A DNA stretch of 64,000 bases from Caulobacter mirabilis (GCF_002749615.1 NZ_CP024201.1:3825001-3889000), one strand, 5' to 3'; shown: positions 8,531-18,075, numbered from the stretch's first letter. Numbers and translations: made by a program. Notes: a model not told the origin generated them from the letters alone.

Positions 8531-10887
8531 AACTTGCGGCCGAACCGGACGCCGAAGGTCCGGGGCTTGGTCGGCACGATGTAGGTCTGGGCGCCGCAGA
8601 CGGCCTCGGCGCATTCGGCGTAGCGGTGCAGGTTGGCCCGCTCGTCGAAGGCGTTGGTCAGGAACAGGCCGACGCTCCAGTCGTCACGGTCCATGCCCGC
8701 CGTCAGGTCGACCAGGGTGTAGCCCGGCATCCTGCCGATGATCTCCCGCTCCTCGATCCGGAGATCGGTCCAGGCGTTGGTCTGGTGAACGACCGCGCCC
8801 TGTACATACAGGTTCAGGTCGTCGATCGACCACGCGTAGCGGACCGTGAAGTTGGCCTTCAGCTTGGGCGTGACCGGAAGTTCCGTCCCGTCCGGCGCCT
8901 CCGGGTTGGGACAGTTGGTCTCCGGGTTGCCGTTGGCGTCGACGAAGCCGCAGTAGTTCTCGGTCAGCTGGGCGTCGTTGTAGGCGAACCCGCCGGACAG
9001 GGTCAGCTCCTCGCTCGCTCGCCAGACGACGTCGGCCTCGACCCCGAAGATCCGCGCCTGGCCGGCGTTCTTGATCTCGGTCAGGCCGTTGGCGCCGAGC
9101 AGGGCGAACTGGAAATCCTCCCATTCCTCCAGGTAGATCGCGCCGTTGAAGCGCAGGCTGTTCTGCAGCCAGCTGGTCTTCCAGCCGGCCTCGTAGTTGG
9201 TCAGGAAGTCGGACTTGTACGGCGGCAGGGTGCTGCGCCGGTTGATCCCGCCGGGCCGGTAGCCGGTCGACCAGGTGGCGTAGATCAGCTTGTCCGGGTC
9301 GAGCTTGTAGGTGACGTTGATCCGGTGCGTGTTGCCGGTCTCCTCGGTCGCCTTGTCGAGGTTGGTGCAGGGCGCGTTGGCCGTCACCGCGGGCTTGAAG
9401 CAGGCCGCGACTCCGGTGGTCGAGCTGTAGCCCGTCCCGAAGCCGAAGAAACCGCGCAGCGAGTTCTCGGCCTTGAAGAACCGGATACCGCCGGTCACCG
9501 CCAAACGCTCGGTGATGTCGTAGGTCATGTCGAGGAAGGCGGCGTAGTCCTTGTCCTCGCGGTCCTGCTTGGTCAGCCACAGGGTGTCTGCCCAGCCGGG
9601 CACCTCGGTCGCCGCGGCCAGGTTGTCGATCCGATAGCGCTGCTGAATGTCATGGGTCTGTTTCTGGTAGAACAGGCCGGCGACGAAGCGGAACCGCGCC
9701 TCGCTGTCTGACGACAGCCGGAACTCGTGGCTTTCCTTGGTATAGCCGTCCTTGGCCTGGATGTACTGCGACGGGTTGATGTAGTTGCCGAAATCGTCGG
9801 TGATATAGGCGCCGTAGCCCATCAAGGTGTCGTAGAAGTACGAGTAGTCCGAATAGTCCAGCGAATAATCGACGTCGCGTTTCATGTAGGCGCCGGCGTA
9901 GATCGCATCGAGACTGCCGATCTTGCCCTCGATGGTCAGGGCGGCTTGATACCACTGGTCCTTCGAGAATTCGGGATAGAAGTGGGTCACCTTGAGATCG
10001 CCGACGTTCGGATCGAAGGCAAAGAGACCGTTGGTCTCCTCCTTCTGCCCCATCAGCGTGGGAGTGATCGTCCAGTTGTCGTCGAGGTCGATCTTGAGCG
10101 CGGCCCGGGCGCCGACGGTCTCGACGTCGTTGTAGTCCTTCTTGACCCGATCGCGGTTGTTGATGGTCACGCCCGAGGTCGGGAAGGTCCGTTCACCGTA
10201 GACGTTGTCGACGTAGCCGCCCTCGCGGACATACCAGCCGACCAGACGCACCGCCGCGCGATCCGACAGCGGCGCATTGACAAAGCCCTCGACCGAACCG
10301 CCGAGACCGCCGTGGTCGATCGCGGTCCCCGTGACGTCATAGCCGGCCGCAAAGCCTGCCGTGCTGGGCTTGTTGGCGATCAGCCTCAGCGTGCCCGCCT
10401 GGGAGCTGGCGCCGTAGAGGGTGCCCTGCGGCCCGGCCAGGGCCTCGACCCGCTCCATGTCGTAGACGTGGATGTCGAGCGCGCCCTGGATCGTGGTGAT
10501 CGGCTGTTCGTCGAGATAGACGCCGACGCTGGGCAAGGGACCGGAGTGGTTGCCGTCCCCGCCGCTGGCGACGCCGCGCATATAGACGTTGGAGAAGCCC
10601 GGCGCCGTGGTCTGGAAAGACACGCTGGGCAGGAACTTGGCGTAGTCGTTGAAGTCCGAGACGACCAGCTGCTCAAGCTTTTCGCCGCCCATGGCCTGGA
10701 CGCTGATCGGCACGTCCTGCAGGTCCTCGGCGCGCTTCTGTGCGGTGACGACGACCTCCTCGACGGTCGGCGGCGCCCCTTGCGCCCAAGCCGGTCCGAC
10801 GCCGGTCAGCATTGTGGTGGTCAACAGCGCCGCGGTCCCCGTGAGGCCGCGCAGCGGGTAAGCTCTCGACGCACGACTGGACGCCAT
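8527..10887 (-). CDS. TonB-dependent receptor 2
   Basis: A 786-residue receptor. A long signal peptide (MASSRASRAYPLRGLTG... ending AWAQ) precedes PTVEEVVVTAQKRAEDLQDV and a plug domain with VEALAGPQGTLYGASSQAGT. The barrel ends GVRFGRKF. The plug motif has EALAGPQ instead of the usual EVLRGPQ. The gene ends tail-to-tail with the acyl-CoA dehydrogenase at 7367-8530 and lies 122 bp downstream of a TPR-sulfotransferase gene on the same strand. A 15-bp palindrome at 10903-10917 lies 16-30 bp before its start codon and is a likely operator. Substrate unknown. Confidence 0.93.
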   Translation of the reverse strand: MASSRASRAYPLRGLTGTAALLTTTMLTGVGPAWAQGAPPTVEEVVVTAQKRAEDLQDVPISVQAMGGEKLEQLVVSDFNDYAKFLPSVSFQTTAPGFSNVYMRGVASGGDGNHSGPLPSVGVYLDEQPITTIQGALDIHVYDMERVEALAGPQGTLYGASSQAGTLRLIANKPSTAGFAAGYDVTGTAIDHGGLGGSVEGFVNAPLSDRAAVRLVGWYVREGGYVDNVYGERTFPTSGVTINNRDRVKKDYNDVETVGARAALKIDLDDNWTITPTLMGQKEETNGLFAFDPNVGDLKVTHFYPEFSKDQWYQAALTIEGKIGSLDAIYAGAYMKRDVDYSLDYSDYSYFYDTLMGYGAYITDDFGNYINPSQYIQAKDGYTKESHEFRLSSDSEARFRFVAGLFYQKQTHDIQQRYRIDNLAAATEVPGWADTLWLTKQDREDKDYAAFLDMTYDITERLAVTGGIRFFKAENSLRGFFGFGTGYSSTTGVAACFKPAVTANAPCTNLDKATEETGNTHRINVTYKLDPDKLIYATWSTGYRPGGINRRSTLPPYKSDFLTNYEAGWKTSWLQNSLRFNGAIYLEEWEDFQFALLGANGLTEIKNAGQARIFGVEADVVWRASEELTLSGGFAYNDAQLTENYCGFVDANGNPETNCPNPEAPDGTELPVTPKLKANFTVRYAWSIDDLNLYVQGAVVHQTNAWTDLRIEEREIIGRMPGYTLVDLTAGMDRDDWSVGLFLTNAFDERANLHRYAECAEAVCGAQTYIVPTKPRTFGVRFGRKF

Positions 10888-10902
10888 CGCACACCCCCGT
10901 TC

Positions 10903-10917
10903 GAGAACAATGTTCTC
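10903..10917. promoter_or_regulatory. Palindromic operator before TonB-dependent receptor 2
   Basis: GAGAACAATGTTCTC has perfect 7-bp arms (GAGAACA/TGTTCTC) around one central base. It sits 16-30 bp upstream of the receptor ATG, where bound repressor would block the promoter or start region. No regulator gene is adjacent, so the cognate factor is unknown. Confidence 0.6.
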
Positions 10918-11009
10918 CGATGTGAGTCCTCCGGCGGCGGACTGTCAAGGGAAAGCCCGGCCCATCTCCGTCCGGTCCAGCAAACGCTCGAAGACGCGGC
11001 GCCGAGGGC

Positions 11010-12926
11010 TCAGTCGGACGGCGCCTGGGGGTAGCGCGCCAACGTCTGGCCGAGCGCCTCGGCGAGCGGCCCCAGGTGCGATTCGTAGTGTCGCCAATGC
11101 TCGACCGCGTCGGCGAAGATAGGCCGGCGGACCTGTTCGGAGCTGGCGGTCCGCACCGCCCGGTCGTTCTCGTAGAAGCGCAGGCACCCGTCTTCGAACG
11201 GCAGGCCGCAGTAGTCGAGCAGACGCCGCACCTCGCCCTCGGGGTCCTCGACCATGCGCTCGTAGAACACCCGCTGAACCGCGCCCGGCTGTACGGCGTC
11301 GAAATGGGCCATCAGCGCGACGTAATCGGCATAGTAGCGGCCCAGTTCGACAAGATCGTAGGAGAAGCCCTGTCCCCGGGCGAAGTGCTGCTTGAAGGCC
11401 GAGAAGCAGCAGCCCATCGGATGGCGGCGGGCGTCGATGATCTTCGCCCGCGGCAGGATCAGCCGGATAAGGCCGATATGGGCGAAGTTGTTCGGCATCT
11501 TGTCGATGAAGAACGGTCGGCCGAGCTTGCGCTGCATGCGCGTGCGGTCGAGGTACTCTTCGCCGAGGGCGCGGACCGCCTCCGCGTCCAGCTCGCTGAG
11601 CATCTCCGGATAGCGCGACGGGTCGGCGCGGCGGCGACGTCCGCCCAGCCTGCGCGCCATCGAGATGACGTCGGGCAGCTCCATGGTGCCCTCGACCGCC
11701 GAGTGGCTGGCCAGGATCTGCTCGATCAGCGTTGATCCCGAGCGCGGGAGGCCGACCACGAAGATCGGATCGGCCGCGTCGCAGCCCCAGTCCGCACGCT
11801 CGGCGAAGAAGGCCGGCGTGAACACCGCCTTCGACCGTTCCATATGCGCCGTGACGGCTTCGGCGTCGTAGTCGATCCCCGCGCGCCGCAGTTTCGCGCC
11901 CTCGGCATAGCGGACCCAGGACTCGCCATAGCGCCCCGCGTCCTCCAGCGCCTTGCCGAGAGCGAAGGACAGGTGGAAGCGGTCCTCGTCGGAGAGATCC
12001 GAACGCGCCGCCTGGACAGTCATGGCTTCCAGGTCGGCGGGGGCGAACGACCAAGTCTTCAGGTTGGCCAGGCTCCACCAAGCCTCGCCGAGGCTCGGCT
12101 CCAGCGCCAGGCTTCGCCGGTAGGCCTCGACGCTCTCCGACGCCCGGCCGACGGTCTTCAACGCATGGCCCAGGCTCATCCAGGCCTTGGGCTGGTCAGG
12201 ATGGTCGGCGAGGACGTCCCGGTAGAGGGCGATGGTCTGCTCGTACTCGCCGATGCGGCCCAGGGCGGCGGCCTTGAGATTGCGATAGCCGGGATGACGC
12301 GGCGCCCGCGCCAGAAGCGGCTCCAGCTGAGCGATCGCCTCGTCCGGCCGGCCCAGGCGGTAGAGCACCGTGGCATGGTTGTAGCGCGCCTCTGCGAACC
12401 CCGGAGCCAGCTCGAGACAGCGCGACAGCAGCAACTCGGCGTCCTCGTAGCGGCCCAGGCGCGCGCCCACCTCGGCCAGCATGCGGATCGCGGCCACATT
12501 GGTCGGATGATCGCGCAGATAGGCCCGCAACCCGGCCTCTGCGACCGCCAGGCGATTGTCGAAGAGCGCCGTCGCGGCCTCGACCAGCGCCGGCTCGGAC
12601 ACCGAGGCGCGGATCTGGCCGGCGGTCGCCGCCTCGACGCCACGATCATCGCCGACCAGAGCCAGCTGTTCGCTCAACGCCTGCCAGGCGGCCGGCCCGC
12701 CCGCGCCGGCGCCGGCCGCCCGCCGCAGAACCGGGATCGCCTCGCGCGGCCTGCCGAGCCTTGCCAGCGCGAGGCCGCGCAGCAGCGAAGTCTCGGGATC
12801 TCCTGGGAAGGCGCGCAGAATTTCGTCGGCCTGTTCAGCGGCCAGGTCGGGCGCCTGGGCCAGCAGCCGGAAGCCGTTGGCCAGCGCCGCCGCCCGATCG
12901 CCCGTTACGTCCCGCGCCTGATCCAA
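11010..12926 (-). CDS. TPR-repeat sulfotransferase family protein
   Basis: A 638-residue two-domain protein. Residues about 30-300 are tetratricopeptide-like helical repeats (for example AWMSLGHALKTVGRASESVE followed by AYRRSLALEP). From about 388 on there is a sulfotransferase domain whose PAPS-binding loop is PIFVVGLPRSGSTLIEQIL, with a later region containing KMPNNFAHIGLIRLILPRAK. Such proteins are common beside TonB-dependent receptors in Caulobacterales and Sphingomonadales, but no substrate has been shown that I know of. No signal peptide is seen, so it is cytoplasmic. The start is TTG (12924-12926) after GAGGGCGGGA; no better ATG fits. It precedes receptor 2 on the same strand. Confidence 0.85.
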   Translation of the reverse strand: MDQARDVTGDRAAALANGFRLLAQAPDLAAEQADEILRAFPGDPETSLLRGLALARLGRPREAIPVLRRAAGAGAGGPAAWQALSEQLALVGDDRGVEAATAGQIRASVSEPALVEAATALFDNRLAVAEAGLRAYLRDHPTNVAAIRMLAEVGARLGRYEDAELLLSRCLELAPGFAEARYNHATVLYRLGRPDEAIAQLEPLLARAPRHPGYRNLKAAALGRIGEYEQTIALYRDVLADHPDQPKAWMSLGHALKTVGRASESVEAYRRSLALEPSLGEAWWSLANLKTWSFAPADLEAMTVQAARSDLSDEDRFHLSFALGKALEDAGRYGESWVRYAEGAKLRRAGIDYDAEAVTAHMERSKAVFTPAFFAERADWGCDAADPIFVVGLPRSGSTLIEQILASHSAVEGTMELPDVISMARRLGGRRRRADPSRYPEMLSELDAEAVRALGEEYLDRTRMQRKLGRPFFIDKMPNNFAHIGLIRLILPRAKIIDARRHPMGCCFSAFKQHFARGQGFSYDLVELGRYYADYVALMAHFDAVQPGAVQRVFYERMVEDPEGEVRRLLDYCGLPFEDGCLRFYENDRAVRTASSEQVRRPIFADAVEHWRHYESHLGPLAEALGQTLARYPQAPSD

Positions 12927-12988
12927 GTCCCGCCCTCGCGCCCGTCCGCCGGACGATCCGCCGAACCCGCGCGGCAGTCAAACCTCGG

Positions 12989-13567
12989 CTAGGGATCGAT
13001 CGCGGCCTGGATGATCCTGGCCAGGCGGTCACGCATCTTGTCCCGTCGATCCGCGGGCATGTCCGGCATGTCGTCGATGACGCGTCCCAGGCTCATGCCC
13101 ATCATGATGTTGGAGGCCACGCGGGCGCGGATATCGGCGTCGGGACCGCCGAGCCAATCCTGAAAAAACTCGAAGAACTTGCCCCGGCTGCACACACGCA
13201 CCATCTCCGCTGCCTTAGGGGAAGACGCGGAGAGCAGCATGATGAGAAACATGTCCAGCTTGGCGTCGGCCAGCTTGTCCTCAAGCAACGCCGTCGCCAT
13301 GCGCTCGCCGAAGCCCGCCGGGTCGCCATCGAAGAACTCCGGATTGGGCTCGCAGGCGAGGGACACCACCTCCATGAACAGCTCGTCCTTGGAGCCGAAG
13401 TACCGGCTGATGAGCGCGGCGTCGACGCCCGCGTCGGAAGCGATCTCGCGCAGACTGGCGCCGTCGTAACCTTCGCGCGCGAAGCGCTTCCGAGCCGCCT
13501 CGAGGATGGCGGCGCGGGTCATGGCGGCGTTGCGGATCTTGTTTCCAGCGGCGTCGGTGAGGGTCAT
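12989..13567 (-). CDS. TetR-family repressor of the RND efflux operon (TipR/AcrR-like)
   Basis: A 192-residue TetR regulator. The N-terminal helix-turn-helix reads TRAAILEAARKRFAREGYDG, ASLREIASDAGVDAALISRY and FGSKDELFMEV. The remainder is a helical ligand domain. It is divergent from the acrA-acrB-nodT operon with a 128-bp shared region holding three TGACTT half-sites over both promoters (13598-13647). That arrangement matches Caulobacter TipR and its acrAB-nodT pump, so ligand-relieved repression of the pump plus autorepression is likely. The ribosome site AAGGGCGGG supports the ATG at 13567. Confidence 0.88.
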   Translation of the reverse strand: MTLTDAAGNKIRNAAMTRAAILEAARKRFAREGYDGASLREIASDAGVDAALISRYFGSKDELFMEVVSLACEPNPEFFDGDPAGFGERMATALLEDKLADAKLDMFLIMLLSASSPKAAEMVRVCSRGKFFEFFQDWLGGPDADIRARVASNIMMGMSLGRVIDDMPDMPADRRDKMRDRLARIIQAAIDP

Positions 13568-13597
13568 TTCCCGCCCTTTGATTTTTTTGTCATCGCT

Positions 13598-13647
13598 CGT
13601 TGACTTATATAATGGCGCTCCCCTTATAAGTCACCAACCGTTGACTT
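13598..13647. promoter_or_regulatory. Divergent tetR/acrA promoters with repeated operator half-sites
   Basis: CGTTGACTT occurs at 13598-13606 and 13639-13647, and the inverted half AAGTCA lies at 13628-13633. TGACTTATA (13601-13609) and TATAAGTCA (13625-13633) form a 9-bp inverted repeat, and AAGTCA with TGACTT (13642-13647) forms a second one with 8 bp between. On the plus strand TTGACT (13600-13605) and TTATAA (13624-13629), spaced 18 bp, look like a sigma-70 promoter for acrA. The opposite strand has TGACTT-N16-TATATA for the tetR gene. A repressor bound here would cover both. Confidence 0.75.
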
Positions 13648-13695
13648 GGCCCCTCCTCCCAGGGCCGGACGGACTACGATCGAGGGGTCCAACTC

Positions 13696-14850
13696 ATGCG
13701 GAAATTGCCCGCTTTCACTGCGCTCGGCCTGATTACGGCCGTAGCGCTCGCCGGCTGTGGAAAACCGGAGGCGCAAGGCGCCCCGCCGCCGCCTCAGGTG
13801 TCCGTCGCGACGCCGCTTCAGGAAACCGTCGTCGACTGGTCTGACTTCGTCGGCCGCTTCGAAGCGCCGCAGCAGGTCGAGGTCCGCGCGCGAGCCGGCG
13901 GCTTCGTGCAGGCGGTTCACTTCCGCGACGGCCAGTACGTCCAGAAGGGTCAGCTGCTCTTCACCCTCGACCCGCGCCAGGCGCAGGCGGCCCTGGCTTC
14001 GGCCCAGGCCCGCGCGGCCCAGGCCCGCGGCGAGCTGGAGCGCGCCGAGGCCCTGGTCGCCACCCAGGCGATCTCCCGCGAGCTGTACGACAGCCGCAAG
14101 GCCGCGGCGCTGGTCGCCGACGCCGAGGTCCGCGCCCGCCAACTGGACGTCGAGTTCACGCGGGTGACGGCGCCGATCTCCGGCACGGTCTCCGACCGCC
14201 GGGTCGATCCGGGCAACGTCATCGCCGGCGGCACTTCGGCCGGCGACGTCCTGACCACGATCGTCTCGACCAGCCCGATCTACTTCACCTTCGACGCCTC
14301 CGAAGCCCAGTTGCTGCAAGCGCAGCGCGCCGGCGCCAAGGGCGGCGCGACCGTGAAGGTCAAGCTGCAGGACGAGCCGGACTACAACTGGACCGGCAAG
14401 GTCGACTTCTCGGACAACGCCCTCGATGGCGGCTCCGGCGCGGTGCGCATGCGCGCCGTGATCAACAATCCGGGCAACTTCCTGAAGCCCGGCATGTTCG
14501 GCCACGCCCGTCTCGAAGGCGCCGCGCCCTACCAGGCCATGCTCCTGCCTGACACCGCCATCGCTTCGGACGCCGCCCGCAAGGTGGTCTACGTCGCGAA
14601 CGCCGACGGTTCGGTCGCCGTGAAGCCCGTGCAGCTCGGCCCGCTCAGCGGCGGCCTGCGCGTGATCCGCAGCGGCCTGACGCCGACCGACAAGGTCATC
14701 GTCAACGGCATCCAGCGTGTCCAGCAGCCCGGCGTGAAGGTCCAGGCCAAGACGGTGGCGATCACCCGTCCGAAGTCCGGTCCGGTCGGCCAGGCGCCCG
14801 CCCCCAGCATCCCGCCCGCTTCGGTCGCGACGCCCGTCGGCGCGAACTAG
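13696..14850 (+). CDS. acrA: RND efflux membrane-fusion lipoprotein
   Basis: A 384-residue periplasmic adaptor. It carries a lipoprotein signal with lipobox LAGC (Cys21), then the biotinyl-lipoyl half motif (VRARAGGFVQAVHFRDGQYV), a helical hairpin rich in Ala/Gln/Arg (about residues 95-140), the second lipoyl half (APISGTVSDRRVDPGNVI) and beta-barrel domains. It links the AcrB-type pump in the inner membrane to the NodT-type outer-membrane channel. It is the first gene of a three-gene operon, 21 bp before acrB, controlled from the divergent TetR promoter region. The tail is Pro/Ala-rich and probably unstructured. Confidence 0.94.
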   Translation: MRKLPAFTALGLITAVALAGCGKPEAQGAPPPPQVSVATPLQETVVDWSDFVGRFEAPQQVEVRARAGGFVQAVHFRDGQYVQKGQLLFTLDPRQAQAALASAQARAAQARGELERAEALVATQAISRELYDSRKAAALVADAEVRARQLDVEFTRVTAPISGTVSDRRVDPGNVIAGGTSAGDVLTTIVSTSPIYFTFDASEAQLLQAQRAGAKGGATVKVKLQDEPDYNWTGKVDFSDNALDGGSGAVRMRAVINNPGNFLKPGMFGHARLEGAAPYQAMLLPDTAIASDAARKVVYVANADGSVAVKPVQLGPLSGGLRVIRSGLTPTDKVIVNGIQRVQQPGVKVQAKTVAITRPKSGPVGQAPAPSIPPASVATPVGAN

Positions 14851-14871
14851 GCCCGGAAGAGTCCTCCCCCC

Positions 14872-17800
14872 ATGAACTTCTCCAGGTTCTTCATCGATCG
14901 CCCGATCTTCGCGGGCGTGATCTCGGTGTTCATCACCCTGATCGGCGCGTTCGCGCTGCCGCAGCTGCCGCTGTCGCAGTACCCGGACATCGCCCCCCCC
15001 ACCATCCAGGTGCGCGCCACCTACCCCGGCGCCTCCGCCGAAACGCTCGCGTCCACGGTCGCGGCGCCGATCGAGCAGGAGATCAACGGGGTCGAGAACA
15101 TGCTCTACATGTCCTCGTCCTCGACAGCGGACGGGGTGGCGGCGATCACCGTCACCTTCAAGCCCGGCACCGACCTCGATGCGGCGCAGGTTCTGGTCCA
15201 GAACCGCGTCGCCCTGGCCGAGCCGCGCCTGCCCGCCCAGGTCCGCCAGATCGGGATCAACGTCGAGAAACAGGCCACCGGCTTCCTGCTGCTGGTCGCG
15301 TTGAAATCGACCGATCCCAACACCGATCTCGAGACCATGGGCAACTACGCCAACGCCACGCTGCGGGACTCCCTGCTGCGGGTCGAGGGCGTGGGCGGCG
15401 TCCAGGTGTTCGGCGGCGGTCTCTACTCCATGCGCATCTGGATCGACCCGGCCAAGGCCGCGGCTCGTGACCTGACCGCGCCGGAGATCATCGCCGCCCT
15501 GCAGAGCCAGAACGTCCAGGTCGCCGCCGGCGCCCTGGGCCAGGCGCCCTTCGCCAGCAAGCCGGCCGACTTCCAGCTGCCGGTGCAGGTCGAGGGCCGT
15601 CTGAGCGATCCGGCCCAGTTCGGCGACGTGGTCATCAAGACCGACGCCCAGGGCCGCATCACCCGCGTGCGCGACATCGCCCGCGTCGAGCTCGGCGCTC
15701 AGGACTACTCCATCCGCGGCTACTTCGACGGCAAGCCGGGCATCGGCCTCGCCGTCATCCAGGCCCCAGGCTCCAACGCCCTGGCGACCTCGGAACGCGT
15801 GATGAAGGTGGTGGAAGAAGCCAAGAGCGGCTTCCCGCCGGGCGTGGTCTACACGGTGCCCTACAACCCGACCGAATACGTCCAGGCCTCGGTGAACGCG
15901 GTGCAGAGCACCCTGTTCGAAGCCGTGCTGCTGGTGATGCTGGTGGTCGTGGTCTTCCTGCAGACCTGGCGCGCGGCGATCATCCCGATCCTGGCCATTC
16001 CGGTGGCGTTGATCGGCGTGTTCGCGGTGCAGCTGGCGCTCGGCTTCTCGCTGAACTCGCTGTCGCTGTTCGCCCTCGTCCTCGCCGTCGGCATCGTCGT
16101 CGACGACGCCATCGTCGTGGTCGAGAACGTCGAGCGGAACATACGGGAAGGCATGTCGCCCAAGGAGGCGGCCTACCGGACCATGGACGAGGTCTCCGGC
16201 GCGCTGATCGCCATCGGCCTGGTGCTGCTGGCGGTGTTCATTCCGACCGCCTTCGTCAGCGGCATCCCCGGCCAGTTCTACCGCCAGTTCGCGGTGGCCA
16301 TCGCGGCCGCCTCGGTGATCTCGCTGATCGTCTCGCTGACCCTGTCGCCCGCCCTGGCCGCCCTGCTGCTCAAGCCGCACGTCGACCACGAGGTCGACCA
16401 CGGTCCGCGCTGGCTCAAGCCGCTCCGGGTCGTCGGCGCCAAGTTCAACCAGGGCTTCGACTGGCTGAGCGATCGCTACGGCCGCACCACGGCCCGGCTG
16501 GTCCGCGCCTCGGGCATCGTGCTGATCGTCTACGCCGGCCTGCTCGGCCTCACGGGCTGGCGCCTGATGGCCACGCCGACGGGCTTCATCCCCGACCAGG
16601 ACCAGGGCGTGCTGATCGGCGTCGTGAACCTGCCCGCCGGCGCCTCGCTCGAGCGCACCGACGCGGTGATGCAACGCCTCACGGACACGGTGCTCAAGAC
16701 GCCGGGCGTGGACAGCATCGCCGGCTTCGCGGGCCTCGACGGCTCCAGCTTCTCCGCCGGCTCCAACTCCGCCACCCTGTTCGTCCGCCTGAAGCCTTTC
16801 GAGGACCGCAAGACGGCCGATCTGAAGGCTCAGGCGATCGCCGGAGCCATCATGGGCGCCGCGAGCCAGTACGAAGAGGCCCAGGTGTTCGTCCTGGCCC
16901 CGCCCGCGGTCGAAGGCCTCGGCAACGGCGGCGGCTTCAAGATGATGATCCAGGATCGCGGCGGCGGCGACTATCGCCAGCTGGAAGGCGTGACCATGGC
17001 CATGATGGGCGGGGCGCAACAGGTGCCCGAGACCCAGGCGGTGTTCTCGCTCTTCAACACCGGCTCGCCCCGGGTGACGGCCGACATCGACCGTGACAAG
17101 GCGCAGCTGCTGGGCGTCCAGCCGTCGCAGATCTTCGACACCCTCGGCATCTACCTGGGCTCGTCGTACATCAACGACTTCAACCTGCTCGGCCGGACCT
17201 TCCGGGTCACCGCGCAGGCGGAGCCGGACGCGCGCGACGACCTGACGGACATCGCCAACATCAAGGTTCGCTCCAACACCGGCGGCATGGTCCCGCTCGG
17301 CTCGGTCGCCAACCTGCACGACGACACCGGTCCGGCCCGGGTGGTCCGCTACAACCTGTTCCCGGCCACGGAGCTGCAAGGCTCCGCGTCCCCGGGCGTC
17401 TCCTCCGGCGATGCGCTGAAGGCGATGGAAGGCCTGGCGGCCAAGACCCTGCCGAACGGCTACAGCTACGAGTGGACGGAACTGGCCTTCCAGGAAAAGG
17501 CGGCCGGCAACACCGGCGCCCTGGTCTTCGTCCTGGCGGTGGTGTTCGTCTTCCTGGTGCTGGCCGCCCTGTACGAGGCGTTCACCCTGCCCCTCGCGGT
17601 CATCCTGATCGTGCCGATGTGTATTCTCGCCGCGATCCTGGGCGTGAACCTGCGAGGGCTGGACAACAACATCCTCACGCAGATCGGCCTCATCGTGCTG
17701 GTCGCCCTGGCGGCGAAGAACGCGATCCTGATCGTGGAGTTCGCCAAGCAGGCCGAGGAGCAGGAAGGCCTGAACCGGTTCGACGCGGCCATCGCCGCCG

Positions 17801-18075
17801 CCCGGACCCGTCTGCGGCCGATCCTGATGACCTCGTTCGCCTTCATCCTCGGCGTGCTGCCGCTGGCCATCGCCACCGGTCCGGGCGCGGAGATGCGTCA
17901 GGCCCTCGGCACGGCGGTGTTCTTCGGGATGCTCGGCGTGACCTTCTTCGGCCTGGTCTTCACCCCGGTCTTCTATGTGGTCTGCCGCGCCATCTCGGCG
18001 AAGCTGCCGCAGGGCAAGGGCAAGAAGCGCAAGCTTCCGCCCGCCGACCAGGCTCAAGTCGAAGGAGCGCACTGA
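14872..18075 (+). CDS. acrB: RND multidrug efflux transporter, HAE1 family
   Basis: A 1067-residue inner-membrane proton/drug antiporter, full length for the family. It begins with the conserved MNFSRFFIDRPIFAGVIS, and has the proton-relay aspartates in VGIVVDDAIVVVENVER (Asp411/Asp412) and the relay lysine in ALAAKNAILIVEFAKQ. Two repeats of a porter domain and six membrane helices each are apparent. It forms a tripartite pump with the adaptor upstream and the NodT channel downstream; its stop codon overlaps the nodT ATG (TGATG). Expected substrates are hydrophobic toxicants or antibiotics, but specificity cannot be read from sequence. Confidence 0.95.
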   Translation: MNFSRFFIDRPIFAGVISVFITLIGAFALPQLPLSQYPDIAPPTIQVRATYPGASAETLASTVAAPIEQEINGVENMLYMSSSSTADGVAAITVTFKPGTDLDAAQVLVQNRVALAEPRLPAQVRQIGINVEKQATGFLLLVALKSTDPNTDLETMGNYANATLRDSLLRVEGVGGVQVFGGGLYSMRIWIDPAKAAARDLTAPEIIAALQSQNVQVAAGALGQAPFASKPADFQLPVQVEGRLSDPAQFGDVVIKTDAQGRITRVRDIARVELGAQDYSIRGYFDGKPGIGLAVIQAPGSNALATSERVMKVVEEAKSGFPPGVVYTVPYNPTEYVQASVNAVQSTLFEAVLLVMLVVVVFLQTWRAAIIPILAIPVALIGVFAVQLALGFSLNSLSLFALVLAVGIVVDDAIVVVENVERNIREGMSPKEAAYRTMDEVSGALIAIGLVLLAVFIPTAFVSGIPGQFYRQFAVAIAAASVISLIVSLTLSPALAALLLKPHVDHEVDHGPRWLKPLRVVGAKFNQGFDWLSDRYGRTTARLVRASGIVLIVYAGLLGLTGWRLMATPTGFIPDQDQGVLIGVVNLPAGASLERTDAVMQRLTDTVLKTPGVDSIAGFAGLDGSSFSAGSNSATLFVRLKPFEDRKTADLKAQAIAGAIMGAASQYEEAQVFVLAPPAVEGLGNGGGFKMMIQDRGGGDYRQLEGVTMAMMGGAQQVPETQAVFSLFNTGSPRVTADIDRDKAQLLGVQPSQIFDTLGIYLGSSYINDFNLLGRTFRVTAQAEPDARDDLTDIANIKVRSNTGGMVPLGSVANLHDDTGPARVVRYNLFPATELQGSASPGVSSGDALKAMEGLAAKTLPNGYSYEWTELAFQEKAAGNTGALVFVLAVVFVFLVLAALYEAFTLPLAVILIVPMCILAAILGVNLRGLDNNILTQIGLIVLVALAAKNAILIVEFAKQAEEQEGLNRFDAAIAAARTRLRPILMTSFAFILGVLPLAIATGPGAEMRQALGTAVFFGMLGVTFFGLVFTPVFYVVCRAISAKLPQGKGKKRKLPPADQAQVEGAH

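Noticed and set aside
13624..18072. A 1482-codon open frame antisense to acrA/acrB
   Set aside because: It mirrors the coding strand in high-GC DNA, is a low-complexity run of Arg, His, Gln, Gly and Asp, and has no domain, signal or ribosome site. The sense genes are textbook RND components.
17472..18074. Extension of the nodT frame upstream into acrB
   Set aside because: It is out-of-frame reading of acrB; the lipobox and a ribosome site place the start at 18075.
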